This document shows positions 1 through 11,795 of a stretch of 64,000 bases of DNA, in pieces. The DNA comes from Haberlea rhodopensis (lineage: Eukaryota; Streptophyta; Magnoliopsida; Lamiales; Gesneriaceae), in contig CAJQUN010000020.1 of assembly GCA_907163345.1 (NCBI GenBank), positions 8,677,722-8,741,721 of the forward strand. Reading direction: 5' to 3'. The number at the start of each line of letters is the position of its first letter. Positions within the stretch are counted from its first letter, which is position 1. The notes beneath the pieces are model-generated. The model saw only the letters and a list, made by a program, of their open reading frames with translations, was not told where the DNA came from and made no database searches. A program made the translations under genes and the position numbers.

Positions 1-899
1 GCAGCAATCAATAATACTTACTGGATGCCATTCATACACAACTGTGCGTACCAATCATTCCGAAAGAGTATAATCAATTATGATGAGGTACTCGCAGTTA
101 TTGGCATGCCGGGAGTAGATTGGCAGCGGAATGATAAGGGAGAGCCGCAGGTGGTTCTCAAGAAACATTTGACACCAGAGGCCCAAGCATGGTTCTCATT
201 TGTCGCCTCACGGGTCATGCCCTCGACCCACACTTCTGAGGTGACAAAGGACAGAGCGGCCCTGGTATTTGCCATTCTCACAGGGCAGGACGTGGATTTG
301 GGCGAGATTATTAGTGATCACATCTATGAGATTGGTAGCAGCCCACCTACCTCCGCACTACCGTTTCCATCTACCATCACTGCTTTATGCCAGAGATGCG
401 GAGTGCAATGGGGGGAAGACGAGGAGTTACTTCCATCGAAGACCCGATTGTTGTTGACGGTCCACCACCTCCTACAGGCCGAAGAAGGGCTGAGCCACGA
501 CCCTCGGACACTAGACATGCCGGAGCATCATCATCCTCTGCTGCAGAGCGTACACGCATCACCTTGGACTCCCTTCACAGGGATCTCCAAGACATTCGCC
601 TGGAGCAGCAGAGCATCCATAGCATGCAGTGGGACATACACAGCATGCAGAGAGCATTGCAGTTGGACCATGAGCAGGTAGCTCAGCGTCAGATGGAGTT
701 CATGCACTACTAGAGTGCATGGAACACTGCCATGGCCCAGGGCTTCCCAGGATTCCAGTTCCTGCCAGAGCCACACTTCGCACCATATCAGCCGCATGCA
801 CCCCCACCTACTGAGTACCCACCATTTCCGCCATACCAGGGCGAGGAGCATCACTACCCAGTTCCCCCTCCGGAGCATGATGAGGACGACGATCAGTGA
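1..899 (+). pseudogene. Athila-type env-position ORF, C-terminal part (plant transposon protein domain)
   Basis: The first ~145 codons (reading from 25) match the plant domain found in the env-position ORF of Athila Ty3 elements: a segment with LTPEAQAWFSFVASR, then LTGQDVDLG and LPFPSTITALC. The frame switches near 435-450 into a proline-rich, then glutamine/histidine-rich tail with heptad-like spacing (DLQDIRLEQQSIHSMQ). That frame is broken by one TAG at 711-713 and then stays open to TGA at 897-899, ending in a Pro/Tyr-rich and Asp/Glu-rich tail. The start lies left of the window. The function of this domain is not established. The element is broken by at least one frameshift and one stop. 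The family assignment rests on remembered motifs and on the Athila-like 3' UTR that follows. Confidence 0.7.
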
Positions 900-2243
900 C
901 GATCGTTGTCATGGTATGTGTTTTGCCTTTATGCTTATTTGTCTTGTACATTGAGGGCAATGCACATATTAAGTTTGGGGGGATTTTGTTTATATTTGTA
1001 GTTTTTGCATTTCTGCTACTTGTCTTTGTTTCTTTCCTTGCATGACTGCACTTTTTGAGACTAATTCGTCCTTGAGCACTATCAATTTTTTTTTTTTAAA
1101 ATGAGTTATTCTTGAGAATTGATGAGTTGGATTTGCAATGGTAATACATGATGAAATTAATCATCATCTAGATAGGAGTCATGAAAATGTTTAACTTGTT
1201 TGTATATATCCTTTGTTGAGCATTATGTCAAAATTGAGGAATAGTTTGAGCACGTTTTGAGTCGTGATTGAGTGAAGTATGTATTGAATAAAGTGAAAAC
1301 TTGTGTTAACTATGATTAGTCTTGAGCATCTTAGAAAACTCTACAATTTATTTGAAAGCACTTTGAGGCGAAATTTTATAATTAGGAACTTGACTTGGAG
1401 ATGATTTAGGCGATCTTTGGACCGTTTGTGCCTTTCAAACTTACCTTGTTTACATCATTCCTTAGTGTCCCCTCTTGAGTATGCATTGCATATAATTAGA
1501 CCCCTATTCGACATTTTTGGCTAACTCATTATACCTACCTTGGATTGAGCCTAAATGAAAAATTTTATCCGTCCCTAAAAGAGTATAATGAATCTCATTC
1601 ATTGCACTGAATTGTTATATGTAGATGAGTTCATTGTGAAAAACAAAAATGAACAGAAGAATGAGCAATAAGAAAAGATGTAGAGAAAAGCCTTGAAAAA
1701 AAATGAAAATATTCAAATAAGACCAAAAGTGGCCAAGGATAAAAAAAAAACAAAATTGAAGAGAAGCTCAGTATTGTGCGAACAAATTTTTGAACTGATT
1801 CTATTATACTCTCTTCTTTGCATTTATCCTACCTTTTCTTTGGAGCCGACACCAAAAGGCCTAACGCTATAAGCTTTTAAAGACCTTCTGATCCAAGTCT
1901 AGGGAATAATTACATTAGTGGAGAAGTGTTGGATAGTAGATTTGTAGAATAATTTAAAGTAATCTTGACTTTGAGTTTTTATGGCACATTTTGATCTTAA
2001 AAGATATATATATAACTCATGATTGACAATAACACACACGCACGTTCCGATGTTGCGATTTATTGTTTAGCTTAGGAGAAAACGCTTCCTGTTGAACTTT
2101 GAATGACTCTTATTGATGTGTAAGTAGGATTGCTGAGCTTTTACCTTGAGTTGTAAAGATGATTCATTCAAAGTATTAAGTTTAACTCTACTTTTTGAGC
2201 TTATTGCTTGCTCGAGGACGATCAAGTCTAAGTTTGGGGGAGT
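900..2243 (+). other. Athila-type 3' untranslated region with two polypurine-like tracts
   Basis: No coding potential. It opens with the Athila-style phrase TTGAGGGCAATGCACATATT followed by AAGTTTGGGGGGATTTT near 970, and closes with AAGTTTGGGGGAGT at 2230-2242 directly before the TGATAG that starts the LTR. The second G-run is the likely polypurine tract priming plus-strand DNA; the first is an upstream twin. The region between is AT-rich with A-runs near 1689-1755. Confidence 0.65.
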
Positions 2244-3718
2244 TGATAGGCTTAGATTTTAAGTGTTTTTAGCTGTAATTTCTTACCATTTTTAGTACTT
2301 TTTCCTGGATGAAAATACTTTTTTTGGTGTTTATTTGCTTGTTTCAGGAAAATAGGTTGGAAATAGAAGAAATGAGCTAAACTGAAGAAAACGGGTGAAA
2401 TCGAGGCGAAAAAGAGAAAAAAATGAAGAATTAGATTTTCAGAGTTTCGATCGAGATTATTTCTCGATCGATCAAGCCGGGCAGAGAGTTCAACACCATT
2501 TTTATCGAAGGGCCGATCGATTGGAATGAAAAATCTCGACCGATCGAGCGAGGCAGAAACTTTTAAAGGCTGAAGTGAACAGTGCACCGATCGATCGAAA
2601 CATATTTTCGATCGATCGAAACGCGATTTGCTGAAGATCTTATTTTTCCAGTTTTAACGTGATTTTCGGTGGTTTAATGGGGAATCCCTTCCATACCATA
2701 AGATATCAGATTAGAGAGGGTTGAGAGCCGATTTTTATCACCTACAAACCCTAGAGCCGTCGCCGACAAGAAGGAGGAGAAGCCATCTTCCTCCGTTCTT
2801 CATCCAAGCTTGAGCGAGCCATTTTCGGAGTGCAAGGAAGGAGCAAGAGAAGAGATTACGGTGCAACGCACGGATTCGTTCCAGCATTTATCGTATTTCT
2901 AAACTCGGATTTATTTTATTTACAATTTTCTTTTGATGTTTTTGAGGTTGAGAAACAATTTAACATCTTATTGATTTGTCTTGAATTAAATTGAGTTTAT
3001 CTTATCGAGTTCAAGTATAATCGTGATTCATTTATTGATTCGATTGTGTTGAATTGATTACTTAGTGTTCATGAATTAAATGCGTATTAAGATCAAAGCC
3101 TAGCTAACTTTGATTTAATCTTGTGAGTTATAACCGAGATCGAGAGATAACGTTATAATACGCTACAGTAATTAATGATGTATGTTTAAGATTGAGATCG
3201 AGAGATAAAATCACATACGTGAGGTCTTTGAATCGAGAGATTTAGAGTAACGAGGTTTTGAAGATTTATGCAATATCGGATTAGTAAATAAGTGAACGAG
3301 AGTTACTTGTTCTAATTTGATATTAGTTTCTTTACAAGCTCGAGGAGAGTGTATTGAATAATAACAAAAACCTTTCACCTTAAGAATCAATTGTTTGGTA
3401 ATTGCCTATTCAAACGAATCTTTGAAGATAACATAGTTGAACGAAGAGCGAGATAAATTTCTCGAGCGAAATTCCTTTGCATATCCGGAACCCATTCATT
3501 TTATTTATTCTTATTTTATTTAGGTTTTTTTTAGTTATAAATTTTGCAGTAGTTAATTTACCCTCTTTTTAATCGTAGGCTAAATATAATTTTACTGTTC
3601 TTATTTGGTACTTATACGTTAGTCCCTGTGGATTCGACAACCCGTACTTTCATTTAACTATACTAAAACTTGACACCGTGCACTTGCGGTAAAGAATCGA
3701 TATACTGAGAATTTTCTG
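2244..3718 (+). repeat. LTR of the Athila-type element (right end uncertain)
   Basis: It starts TGATAGGCTTAG right after the polypurine tract. Near the other end it has the wording typical of Athila LTRs (CCCTGTGGATTCGACAACCC at about 3626, then CACCGTGCACTTGCGGT). I cannot see a clear CA terminus before the sequence changes, through an A8 run, into a copia fragment at about 3720-3730, so the end may be clipped. The matching 5' LTR lies outside the window. A cluster of CGATCGATCG-type palindromes lies at 2446-2622. Confidence 0.65.
2446..2622. repeat. Cluster of CGATCGATCG-like palindromes in the Athila LTR
   Basis: Six GATCGATC-type palindromes, some with one mismatch, lie near 2448, 2463, 2511, 2536, 2585 and 2607. 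One is followed by GAGCGAGGCAGAAA, a tail also found beside the palindromes in the Tekay-like LTRs at 13265-13410 and 47054-47145. Confidence 0.8.
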
Positions 3719-3719
3719 T

Positions 3720-4049
3720 TTAAAAAAAAGCGGTCACTGTGTCAAGGCCAACCACAAGGCCCAAGGCTTCTTCAGAGAGTGTGCCAATGATCCATCCTCG
3801 AAGGAGGCGATCTGATTTGCGCCATGCTATGAACTCCTCTGATAGTTGAGGGGTGTAACTGTCAACTTCGTTGGAACCATTTTGGTTTGTGGTTTTGAAC
3901 TTGTTAGGAGCAAGATCTTCATCAGTGAGATGTTCAACAAGCTCTTGGCTTTCAGCGAGGGCAAGAGCTTGTTCACGCCATAGGTGGTAGTTATTGGAGG
4001 TGAGTTTAAGAGTGATGAAATTTCTTACGTTTAGAGATAAGGTAGACAT
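3720..4049 (-). pseudogene. Ty1/copia gag N-terminal fragment
   Basis: The minus strand encodes 109 residues opening MSTLSLNVRNFITLKLTSNN and containing NYHLWREQALALAES, then FIAWRKSDRLLRGWIIGTLS. This is the start of a copia gag (UBN2/gag-polypeptide type, reminiscent of Ale/Retrofit elements). The start codon lies about 65 bp after a tRNA-Met-type primer site, as expected for an element start. Homology stops at the A8 run near 3722-3729, where Athila LTR sequence begins, so zinc knuckle, protease and pol are absent. It is a truncated 5' piece of a minus-strand copia element. Confidence 0.7.
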
Positions 4050-4114
4050 GATAGGTAAAGTGGGCAGAGGAGCAGAGTGAGAAGGGTGATTAGAATTGTA
4101 GCAGAGAGTTCACA

Positions 4115-4129
4115 ATGGCTCTAATACCA
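4115..4129 (-). other. Primer-binding site of the copia fragment
   Basis: The minus strand reads TGGTATTAGAGCCAT, one mismatch from the TGGTATCAGAGC complement of initiator tRNA-Met used by plant copia elements. It sits just upstream of the gag start. Confidence 0.6.
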
Positions 4130-4440
4130 TAAGAAAAAATTATAAAGGTACACAGATTTAGTTTGAGGAACATCAACTGATGCCTTCCAGATTTTTTATT
4201 CAAAAGAATCGTGAACTCTTACACCATCAATAATTAATTCTGTATATAAAGATACATAAATCAACCCTTAGCACTCAAGACCATAATTTGCTTCCTTGAT
4301 TTGTGATGATTGATCTCGGTTGATTTGCTCCCTTAAGCACACAGATTCATATCTTCATGTCCATTATTTGTGCATGATTTTTGCCTTCCTGATATTATGG
4401 TCCTATATGTGCGTTGGTTGCCTTTGTTGATAAAGTCCAG
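4130..4440 (-). repeat. Probable 5' LTR of the copia fragment (outer end not defined)
   Basis: Sequence upstream of the primer site on the minus strand must include the 5' LTR. It is AT-rich, non-coding, and has no second copy in the window, so the outer TG end cannot be fixed. The right limit given is only where the sequence changes into the 40-bp duplication region. Confidence 0.35.
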
Positions 4441-4754
4441 CATTGCCAACTTCCTCCTTTGGATGATCATTCCTTGATTTGAGTACCAACTTCCTTCTTT
4501 GGATGATCATTCCTTGATTTGAGTGTGTTTCCAGTTTCAGAATTGATTTTGTTGAGGTCTTCTTTCCTTTCTTGTGCTTCACTTTGTTTGGAAGAATTGT
4601 CATTGCTAATAGACATATCAATGCTAGTTGACACATTGGGTTTGGTCCCCGACGTCAGACATAAACACTGTGAAAATATAAAATATAAAGAACTTTTATC
4701 ATGTGTAAACCTGGGGACAACCGATTGTGCTAGATCCATATATAAAGTATGCAA
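4403..4754 (-). other. Possible captured exon or element remnant of unknown origin
   Basis: On the minus strand one frame is open from about 4754 down to 4467; a second open frame continues to 4403 after the 40-bp duplication. The peptide is polar (SIDMSISNDNSSKQSE, then KEDLNKINSETGNTLKSRND) and I do not recognise it. A pyrimidine-rich stretch ending TTTTCACAG (about 4667-4675, minus strand) could be a splice acceptor. It may be a host gene fragment or unrecognised transposon sequence. Support is weak. Confidence 0.2.
4446..4525. repeat. 40-bp tandem duplication
   Basis: Two 40-bp units (4446-4485 and 4486-4525), each containing TTTGGATGATCATTCCTTGA, differ at only a few positions. Forty is not a multiple of three, so any reading frame through the unit is shifted by the duplication. 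Confidence 0.85.
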
Positions 4755-6137
4755 TTATCAAATATATGTGCACGAAAGGAAATTACCGATTTAACGCGAA
4801 ATCATTTTGTATGATGTGATCATTCAAGTCCAAAAAATCTGACCAGATCTACAATCCCAACAACAGTGATAGTTTGGTGTCAGTGTTTCTTCAACGAGAA
4901 AGATGTGATTGTGATTGGTGTGTATCATATGGGATATGGTCCATCTTTTTTAGAGACTATATTGATATATTTGTAGATTCAATTATGTCACGAATGAGTT
5001 TAGGTTCATAAAGCTCAACTTACCAACATTTGGCTTATAGGTCATATATTATGCTAACAATCTACACTTGCCCAAAAACCAATATAAAACACTAAACTCA
5101 TAATCCAAATATGTCAATCCAATTGAATAACTTAATATACAATGTCATAATTATGAGATAAATATATTATATATGTTAATTTTAGAATTTACTATAGATA
5201 GAACATTTTCAAATACATGAACTCCTCTAAAGTGGGGAGATTTCAAAAATTAAACTCATCACATGAACATCAATCATATCATCTTGAGCACTCAACATTT
5301 AAACTTAATTCTCATGGGCAGATCGGAGGTCGTTTGCTTGTGACCCTGTGAGGCTCAAGTGCACCGTAGCAGTAGGATCACAACCTTGTGATTTTAGAAG
5401 TCAATTTTTTTTTTGCCTTTTTGGGCTTATCCTGAATGTCCCATTGTCAATTAAACTCGTTTACTACACAATGGCTGAAATATTATTCCAGCAACAACCT
5501 ACTGATCGTGGGTAGCGCGTAGCATTTGTGCTTCAAGGAGGCTTAGATACAAATGACTAGTAACGTACGATAACCTGTCAGCCATAGTTAGCGTGCAGTA
5601 CATTCTTTTCCCTCATATATCCCAACTGAATCTAAGGCATTGGCTGGTCGAGGCCCTTACAATTACAAAAATTATTTATTTGTTTCGCGTTAATATGATT
5701 CATTGTGTGCGTATATGAAAAACTCATTTTTCACAACCACTACTCACTGTCGCCAGAGATTTCTCGAATCATATATAGAAAAACACATAGACATCCTGGT
5801 TCATCAAGACTGTGGTGATTCCCCAACGACAATTATATGTCTTTGACAACATCACTGAATACAAAAATAACAACGTTGTGACCCGCATGTGATCAGTCAT
5901 TAAATCAACGTACATAGTTATCTGTCAAGACATCAACGACGTCCTTGGGTCATAAGGAGTAATGGTGCACAACTATAACTAGAAATTCTATACTCGGCAT
6001 ATGGTAATCACTTACAGAGTTCCGAGTAGGGTCGTTCAATGAACTCATTCCTGATGAGCACCTATTCATGTGTGTTGATTTATCTAAACCAACGCCGATG
6101 AAATGCGGCGCATTACACTTGACACATCATGAATACT
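4755..6137. other. Unassigned AT-rich DNA
   Basis: No reading frame of note, no primer site or polypurine tract, and no match to other parts of the window that I could see. The stretch around 5320-5660 is less AT-rich and may be an old insertion, but I cannot name it. Confidence 0.5.
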
Positions 6138-6882
6138 TGTGATACTCCGAATAATTAATACTTGTTTATTGGATTTAATTATGGTAACCAAACGATATTT
6201 CGGGATTTAATTTGTGGTCATCGGAGTTTGGACAGAGTTGGGATACAAAACTCCGGGATTGAATTTTTAATGTTAATTAAATTCAAAGATATTCTTAAAT
6301 TCTTGGGTATGTTATTTTGTTCTTAGTTAGAATAAATTCCGAGATGAGTTTATAGCGTAAATTAAATTCAAGAATGATGTCCAAAAGTATCTACATTGAA
6401 TTATTTAAATTAATTGGGATAAACTTGAATTAATTTCAGAATCAAATTATTGGGAATTGTAGTCGGACCCGGATTTGAAATTAAACTAGTGGGGGTGAAC
6501 TTATGGTGCACTTTTAATCAATAATTCTTATAAATAATAAGGTCATTATTTTGAGTTTTTGATTTAATTAAACTAATTGATTAATGATGGGAAATGAGAG
6601 TTAAATTGGTGGATTAAAGTTAGGGTTGGGAAAAACACACACTAACTCATCCTACACACACTAAACCAAACATTTCTTCCCCCTCCTCCTCACTATGCGC
6701 CTCCCTCATGCTTAGCAACTTGGATAAATTTCTTCCTCTTTCAAGCACAATTTTTGCTCGGTTTTGGACAAGGTATCCTTACTCATACTCAAATCGTTCC
6801 TCCCTTGGTATGCCATGAAGTTTGATTCAATTTTCATGTATTTTTGGAGGCTTTTGGTGCGATTTTTGGGGGAAAATGTATT

Positions 6883-7090
6883 TTGCAGCGTGTGTGTATT
6901 CTGCAGCGTGAGTGTGTATATATGTTGATTTTGTGTGTATATGTTGCTCTGTGTGTGTAACTATGTGTGCGTGAGTGTATGTTTCTGCGTGTGTGTCCGT
7001 ATCCAGCATGTATTAATGTGTGTATGTGATGTTTATGCAAGTTAATGTGTATGTTCCAACATGTATTGAAGTGTATATGTGTTATGTATA
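6883..7090. repeat. Imperfect TG-rich microsatellite
   Basis: Interrupted GTGTGTG/GTGTATG runs inside the LTR. The minus strand gives His/Thr-rich spurious frames. Confidence 0.75.
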
Positions 7091-8012
7091 CACATATATG
7101 TGAGTGGTTTGTGGTTAGATAAAGTGTTGTTAATGAAGAATGTTAACTTTGTTTGGTATAGAGGGTTAAGGCGGTTATGTGACTATAATTCAAGTATGAA
7201 CATTATAATTGGAATTGGATAGCATGAGAAATGTTATTGATTGTTGGAAGTTAATTTTAACTCACTTTGTTGAGTGGTTCATTGTTAGAAGTGAATTGTT
7301 GATTTATACCTTGGCCTAGTCTTATTGTCGTATAAAAGATGAAGACTAAATTCATGCTTATGAAATGGCCTTGAATTTGTATATGATAACATCTTGTTGG
7401 CAATTTAGAATTGTAGGCATTTCTTAAAAGGAAATATGTTATGTATTGATGTGATTTGATGCTTAGCGACGTCCTTTGGGAATTTGAAGTATGTGGTAAG
7501 CATGAAACTTATTTGTGGAACTAAATGCATATTTACTTTGCTTAAAGTTGAATTTAAACAAATAAATGACTTTTATGTTGGGATTAAGGGAATTTGATAC
7601 AAATTGTAGAATCTCTTATAAACATGGATTCTTCCTTTCATAGCTTGTTGTCTGAATCACTTCGGTGTTGGTTTGGGTGTTTGAAACATGTTAGTTGTCT
7701 AAATTGAGTTTTGTTGTTGGGAGATTGGATTATGTGATATTATGGCCATGACTTTTTGATTTAATGTGAGATTATGTGCATCAAGTATTGGTTGGAGTTA
7801 ACCCTTAAACTTTTGAGTTCATGTAGAGCCTTATTGAGCTCTCGGACAACGAGGAAGGTGACTTGACGGTAAAAACACGGACTTTAAAGTACGTAGTGAC
7901 GTACGAGCAGGTATACATACTATAAAGTAATTACATATTCATGTATTGTTGAATGTAATGATGGAACGTAATAAATGAATATATGTGTTGAGTATGACAT
8001 ATTTGTTATGGT

Positions 8013-8110
8013 GGATACGTAATTATATGTGATCCGAATATACGAGTAGATAAATGAATATGTGTGTATATATGTGGTATAAGGGATACGTAGTTGTACG
8101 TGATCCGAGT
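8013..8110. repeat. 71-bp tandem repeat with palindromic core
   Basis: GGATACGTAATTATATGTGA at 8013 and GGATACGTAGTTGTACGTGA at 8084 start two copies 71 bp apart. Each core, from GGATACGTA through TACGTGATCC, is an imperfect inverted repeat. It sits between the GTACGTA motif and the GGGGGCTGT block, where other LTR families in this window carry their own arrays. Confidence 0.6.
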
Positions 8111-8570
8111 ATACAGTTAAGTATTGATGCCTTGGGCATGACCAATATGAGAAAATGTTGAGAGAGATAGATTGATAGGCAGGATTGCCTGCGATATGAA
8201 ATTGTATGATTAAGCATAAGTAATAGATTTTGGTTGTATTGAATTTATAGTGTTGATGTGTATCATATTTTAAATATCGATACTAGACTTGATGTTATGA
8301 AACGTGTGAGATTGAAACATTAACAGATCGTGGAAGCTATATGGATTCAGAACTGTACAGGGAGTACGTTTTTTTTATACAGATTTCATTGATCTTAAAT
8401 TTTGATATTAGGATGTTATCATGATCTTTATGCATTTTTATGAATATGAGTATTGTGATAGTGTATGCTTACCCTGTGTGGGGGCTGTTTCTGTTGAAAC
8501 AGGTAAAACATGTATGACATTGGTTTTGGAAGGGAGTTCGAGCAATTGAATTAGAATACTCCCAGTAGGG

Positions 8571-9234
8571 GCAGCATATTGCACCACGACCGCAGGGAGG
8601 TCAGGCGGCGGGACAGCCGCAGGGTCAGGCTGAGGCAGCCCCGGAGGAGGTCATTGCTGGTACGTGTCATTTATTTACGTACCCTGCATTTTTATTCATA
8701 GATACAAGTGCTTCCCACTCTTTTGTGTCTGCTGCTTTTGTGGAAAGACACCGCTTGTGCTCGTCTCTGTTACCCACGCCTCTCATGGTCTCGACACCCA
8801 CGGGGAAGCATGTGATTGCAAACCGACTGTTATCTGATTGCCTCATTTATTTTGAGGGCAATGATCTGAGGACCGATCTGATTCAGTTAGAAATGGTAGA
8901 TTTTGACTGCATTATCGGCATTGATGTGTTGAGCAGATACCGAGCCGTGGTAGATTGCCGACAGAGGATGGTACGTTTTCTTTTTGATCAGGGGTTCCAG
9001 TGGACCTTTTATGGGGACGGCTCTCGTCCCAAGATTCCAGTGATCTCAGCAGTTAAGATGTTGCGGTTATTGGAACGCGGCCACACGGGCTACATTATTT
9101 ATGCCGTGGACGTCTCTGAGGAAAAGGAAGAGTTAAGGATCGAGGATATACCGGTCGTGATGGAATTCATTGATGTATTCTCGGATGAGATTCCAGGGTT
9201 TCCTGCCGATCAGAGATGTGGAGTTTGCCATTGA
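8571..9234 (+). pseudogene. Element A gag tail and aspartic protease
   Basis: Gln/Pro/Gly-rich gag C-terminus (8571-8660) runs into a retropepsin-like domain. The catalytic motif reads IDTSASHSF at 8699-8725, where element H has the normal DTGA, so the catalytic glycine is replaced by serine. IIGIDVLSRYRAVVDC, the second conserved part of the domain, is present. Against H, a 24-bp in-frame deletion removes the last gag residues. The frame breaks at about 9207, shortly before the RT, by a one-base change. Protease would cut the gag-pol polyprotein; this copy should be inactive. Confidence 0.8.
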
Positions 9235-10162
9235 GCTACTGCCGGGGACATCAGCCATTTCTCGTGCCCCATACAGGATGGCACCGACAGAGCTGAGAGA
9301 GCTGAAAGTACAGTTACAGGAGCTCCTCGACAAGGGATACATTCGTCCTAGTGTATCGCCTTGGGGTACGCCAGTTTTGTTCGTAAAGAAGGATGGTTCA
9401 ATGCGTCTGTGCATTGACTATAGGCAACTTAATAAGGCCAGAGTAAAGAACAAGTATCCGCTTCCAAGGATTGATGATCTGTTTGATCAGCTTCAAGGCA
9501 CAGAGATCTACTCAAAGATTGACTTGAGGTCAGGCTATCACCAGATAAGGGTTAGAGCTGATGATGTTCAAAAGACAGCCTTTCGAACTCGGTATGGGCA
9601 CTATGAGCTCTTGGTGATGCCTTTCGGTGTGACAAATGCACATGCAGTTTTTATGAGCTTGATGAACAGAGTATTTCAAGAGTACCTCGATCAGTTTGTG
9701 ATCGTGTTCATTGATGACATCCTTGTCTACTCAAGGAGTGAGGAGGAACATGCCGATCATTTGAGGACGGTGCTTCAAATCCTCAGAGATCACCAGTTGT
9801 ACGCCAAACTCAGCAAGTGTGAGTTTTGGCTGAGCAGTGGTCACATTATCTCTCGAGAGGGGATATCAGTAGATCCCAGGAAGATTGAGGCAGTTATGGA
9901 TTGGTCCGCCCCTACTTCAGTCGGTGAGATTCAAAGTTTTCTTGGTTTGGCTGGCTATTACCGACGTTTCGTCGAGGGTTTCTCAAAGATCGCCAAGCCA
10001 CTTAAACAGCTGACTCAGAAGGGAGTCCCATTCTGTTGGTCAGAGGCCTGTGAGCAGAGTTTCCGGGAATTAAAGCACAGACTGACTACTGCACCAGTTT
10101 TGGTGATTCCCAGGGAGAACAAAGGATTTGTTCTTTATACTGACGCATCGCTACAGGGCTAG
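9190..10162 (+). pseudogene. Element A reverse transcriptase
   Basis: Ty3-type RT with VEFAIELLPGT at the start, LDKGYIRPSVSPWG, MRLCIDYRQLNK, IDLRSGYHQIRV, FRTRYGHYELLVMPFGVTNA and the catalytic FIDDILVYSRS (about 9709-9741). The tail includes FLGLAGYYRRFVEGFSKIAK and the beginning of RNase H (FVLYTDAS). Compared with H it lacks one lysine before DGSM and four residues before GHIIS, and it ends at a TAG (10160-10162) created by a one-base deletion. It copies element RNA into DNA in the virus-like particle. Confidence 0.85.
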
Positions 10163-10173
10163 GATGCGTACTG

Positions 10174-10647
10174 ATGCAGGACATACATGTAGTGGCTTAT
10201 GCTTCTAGGCAGTTGAAGCCACACGAGACGAGGTATCCAGTCCATGATTTGGAATTAGCTGCTATAGTGTTTGCCTTGAAGATATGGCGACACTACTTAT
10301 ATGGTACCTCATTTACCATCTTCACTGATCACAAGAGCCTGAAGTTCTTGTTTACGCAAGCTGAGCTGAATATGAGGCAGAGGAGATGGATGGATCTGCT
10401 GAAGGACTATGACTGTGAAATCGAATACCATCCGGGAAAAGCAAACTTGACAGCCGACGCTTTGAGTCCAAAAGTGAGGAGCACGACAGAGGATGTCATG
10501 TATGTATCAGCTATGATGGGCTCCTACTGTCAGTTGGGGTTTGAGTATGATGTATCTTCTTCTCCGGTACAGGTGTTGACCTTACTAGCTGAATCGATCA
10601 TTTATGAACACATCCGGAAGGCTCAGGGGACCGACGTAGAGGTTTAG
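10174..10647 (+). pseudogene. Element A RNase H domain
   Basis: Continues the domain opened at the end of the RT in another frame: VVAYASRQLKPHETRYPVHD, LELAAIVFALKIWRHYLYG, FTIFTDHKSLKFLF, RQRRWMDLL, then EYHPGKANLTADALS. The usual LSRK after ADA is LSPK. It ends at a TAG (10645-10647) where element H has CAG, a direct C-to-T nonsense change. Confidence 0.85.
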
Positions 10648-11795
10648 AGATGGATGTCAGTGGTTCATTCAGGTCAGCCATCGAGATTCAGAGTGGCTGA
10701 GGACGGTTCTCTGAGGCTAGGCGACAGATGGGTGGTTCAGATACACCCGAGTTACGACAGGGTATTTTACAGCGAGCTCATTGCAGTAGGATGAGTATCC
10801 ACCTGGGCGGGAAAAAGATGTATAAGGATTTATGCAGCCAGTTTTGGTGGAGACGAATGAAACAGGATGTTACCTCATTCGTCAAGCGATGTTAGATTTG
10901 TCAGCAGGTGAAGGCTGAGAGGCAGAGGCCCGGTGGTGAGCTAAGGAGTTTGGAGATACCCGAGTGGAAGTGGCAGCACGTGTCTACGGATTTCGTGACC
11001 CACTTACCGAGGACTGTTTCGGGTTTTGATGCCATATGGGTAGTCGTCGACAGATTGACTAAGAGTGCTCATTTCATTCCCTACTGTATGACCTTTACAT
11101 ACCTAAGGATGGCTCAGCTATATATCAGAGATGTGGTGAGATTGCACGGGATCCCTGTTTCGATTGTGTCTGATCGAGATCCGCGGTTCACATCTCACTT
11201 CTGGGAGGGTCTTCAGTCAGCCCTGGGCACAGAGTTAAGGTTGAGCACATCATATCATCCCCAGACGGATGGACAGACCGAGCGTACGATACAGACGCTC
11301 GAAGATATGTTGAGGGCTTGTGTGCTGGAGTTCGACACTTCTTGGCAGGACTCAGTAGCCTTGGTGGAATTTTCTTATAATAACAGCTACCAGGCTAGCA
11401 TACAGATGGCTCCATTTGAAGCCCTATATGGCAGGCGTTTCATGTCGCCTTTGTGTTGGGATGATGTGGACCGTAAATCGGTCGGAGGACCAGAGTTGGT
11501 CCAGGATATGGAAGAAAAGGTAGAGGTCATTAGGAGAAAGATGAAGGCAGCTCAGGACAGACAGGCAGCGTATGCCAATCAGCGGCGAAGGCCGTTGGAG
11601 TTTCAGTTAGGCGACAGAGTCTTTCTGAAGATCTCACCTTTCAGAGGTGTGGTACGGTTTGGGATGCGGGGAAAGTTATCCCCAAGATATGTAGGGCCGT
11701 ATAGATCTTGCAGCGTGTTGGTACTCTGGCATACCGTTTGGCTTTACCGCCCTCTCGGTCTGGTATACACGATGTATTCCATGTGTCTATGCTGA
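10648..11795 (+). pseudogene. Element A integrase
   Basis: The zinc-finger region (about 10770-10910) has a CxxC pair, CxICQQ, with a TAG at 10893-10895 between its cysteines. The catalytic core follows: WQHVSTDFVTHLPR (first Asp), VSIVSDRDPRFTSHFW (second Asp), HPQTDGQTERTIQTLEDMLR (Glu), then NNSYQASIQMAPFEALYGR. The C-terminal part (QRRRPLEFQLGDRVFLK) runs to about 11705, where a lost base after VGPY shifts the frame. All three catalytic acids are present; frame breaks disable it. Confidence 0.85.

Larger units (their letters stand above)
6138..8570 (+). repeat. Tekay-like Ty3 LTR, 3' end lost, joined to the coding region of element A
   Basis: It starts TGTGATACTCCGAATAATTA, the TGTGAYA start common to the Ty3 LTRs here, but otherwise does not match the 3' LTR of element A (12101 on). 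It contains a TG-rich tract, a GTACGTAGTGACGTACG motif (7889-7905), a 71-bp repeat (8013-8110) and a GGGGGCTGTTTCTGTTG block (about 8480). No terminal CA plus primer site follows. Instead the sequence changes at about 8571 into the end of a gag gene. It is the leading part of a different family's LTR fused to A by a deletion. Confidence 0.6.

Noticed and set aside
4519..4794. Plus-strand 91-codon frame as a membrane protein gene
   Set aside because: Leu/Ser-rich shadow of the opposite frame; no upstream support.
6883..7090. TG-rich tract as centromeric satellite
   Set aside because: Irregular microsatellite inside one LTR, no long monomer.
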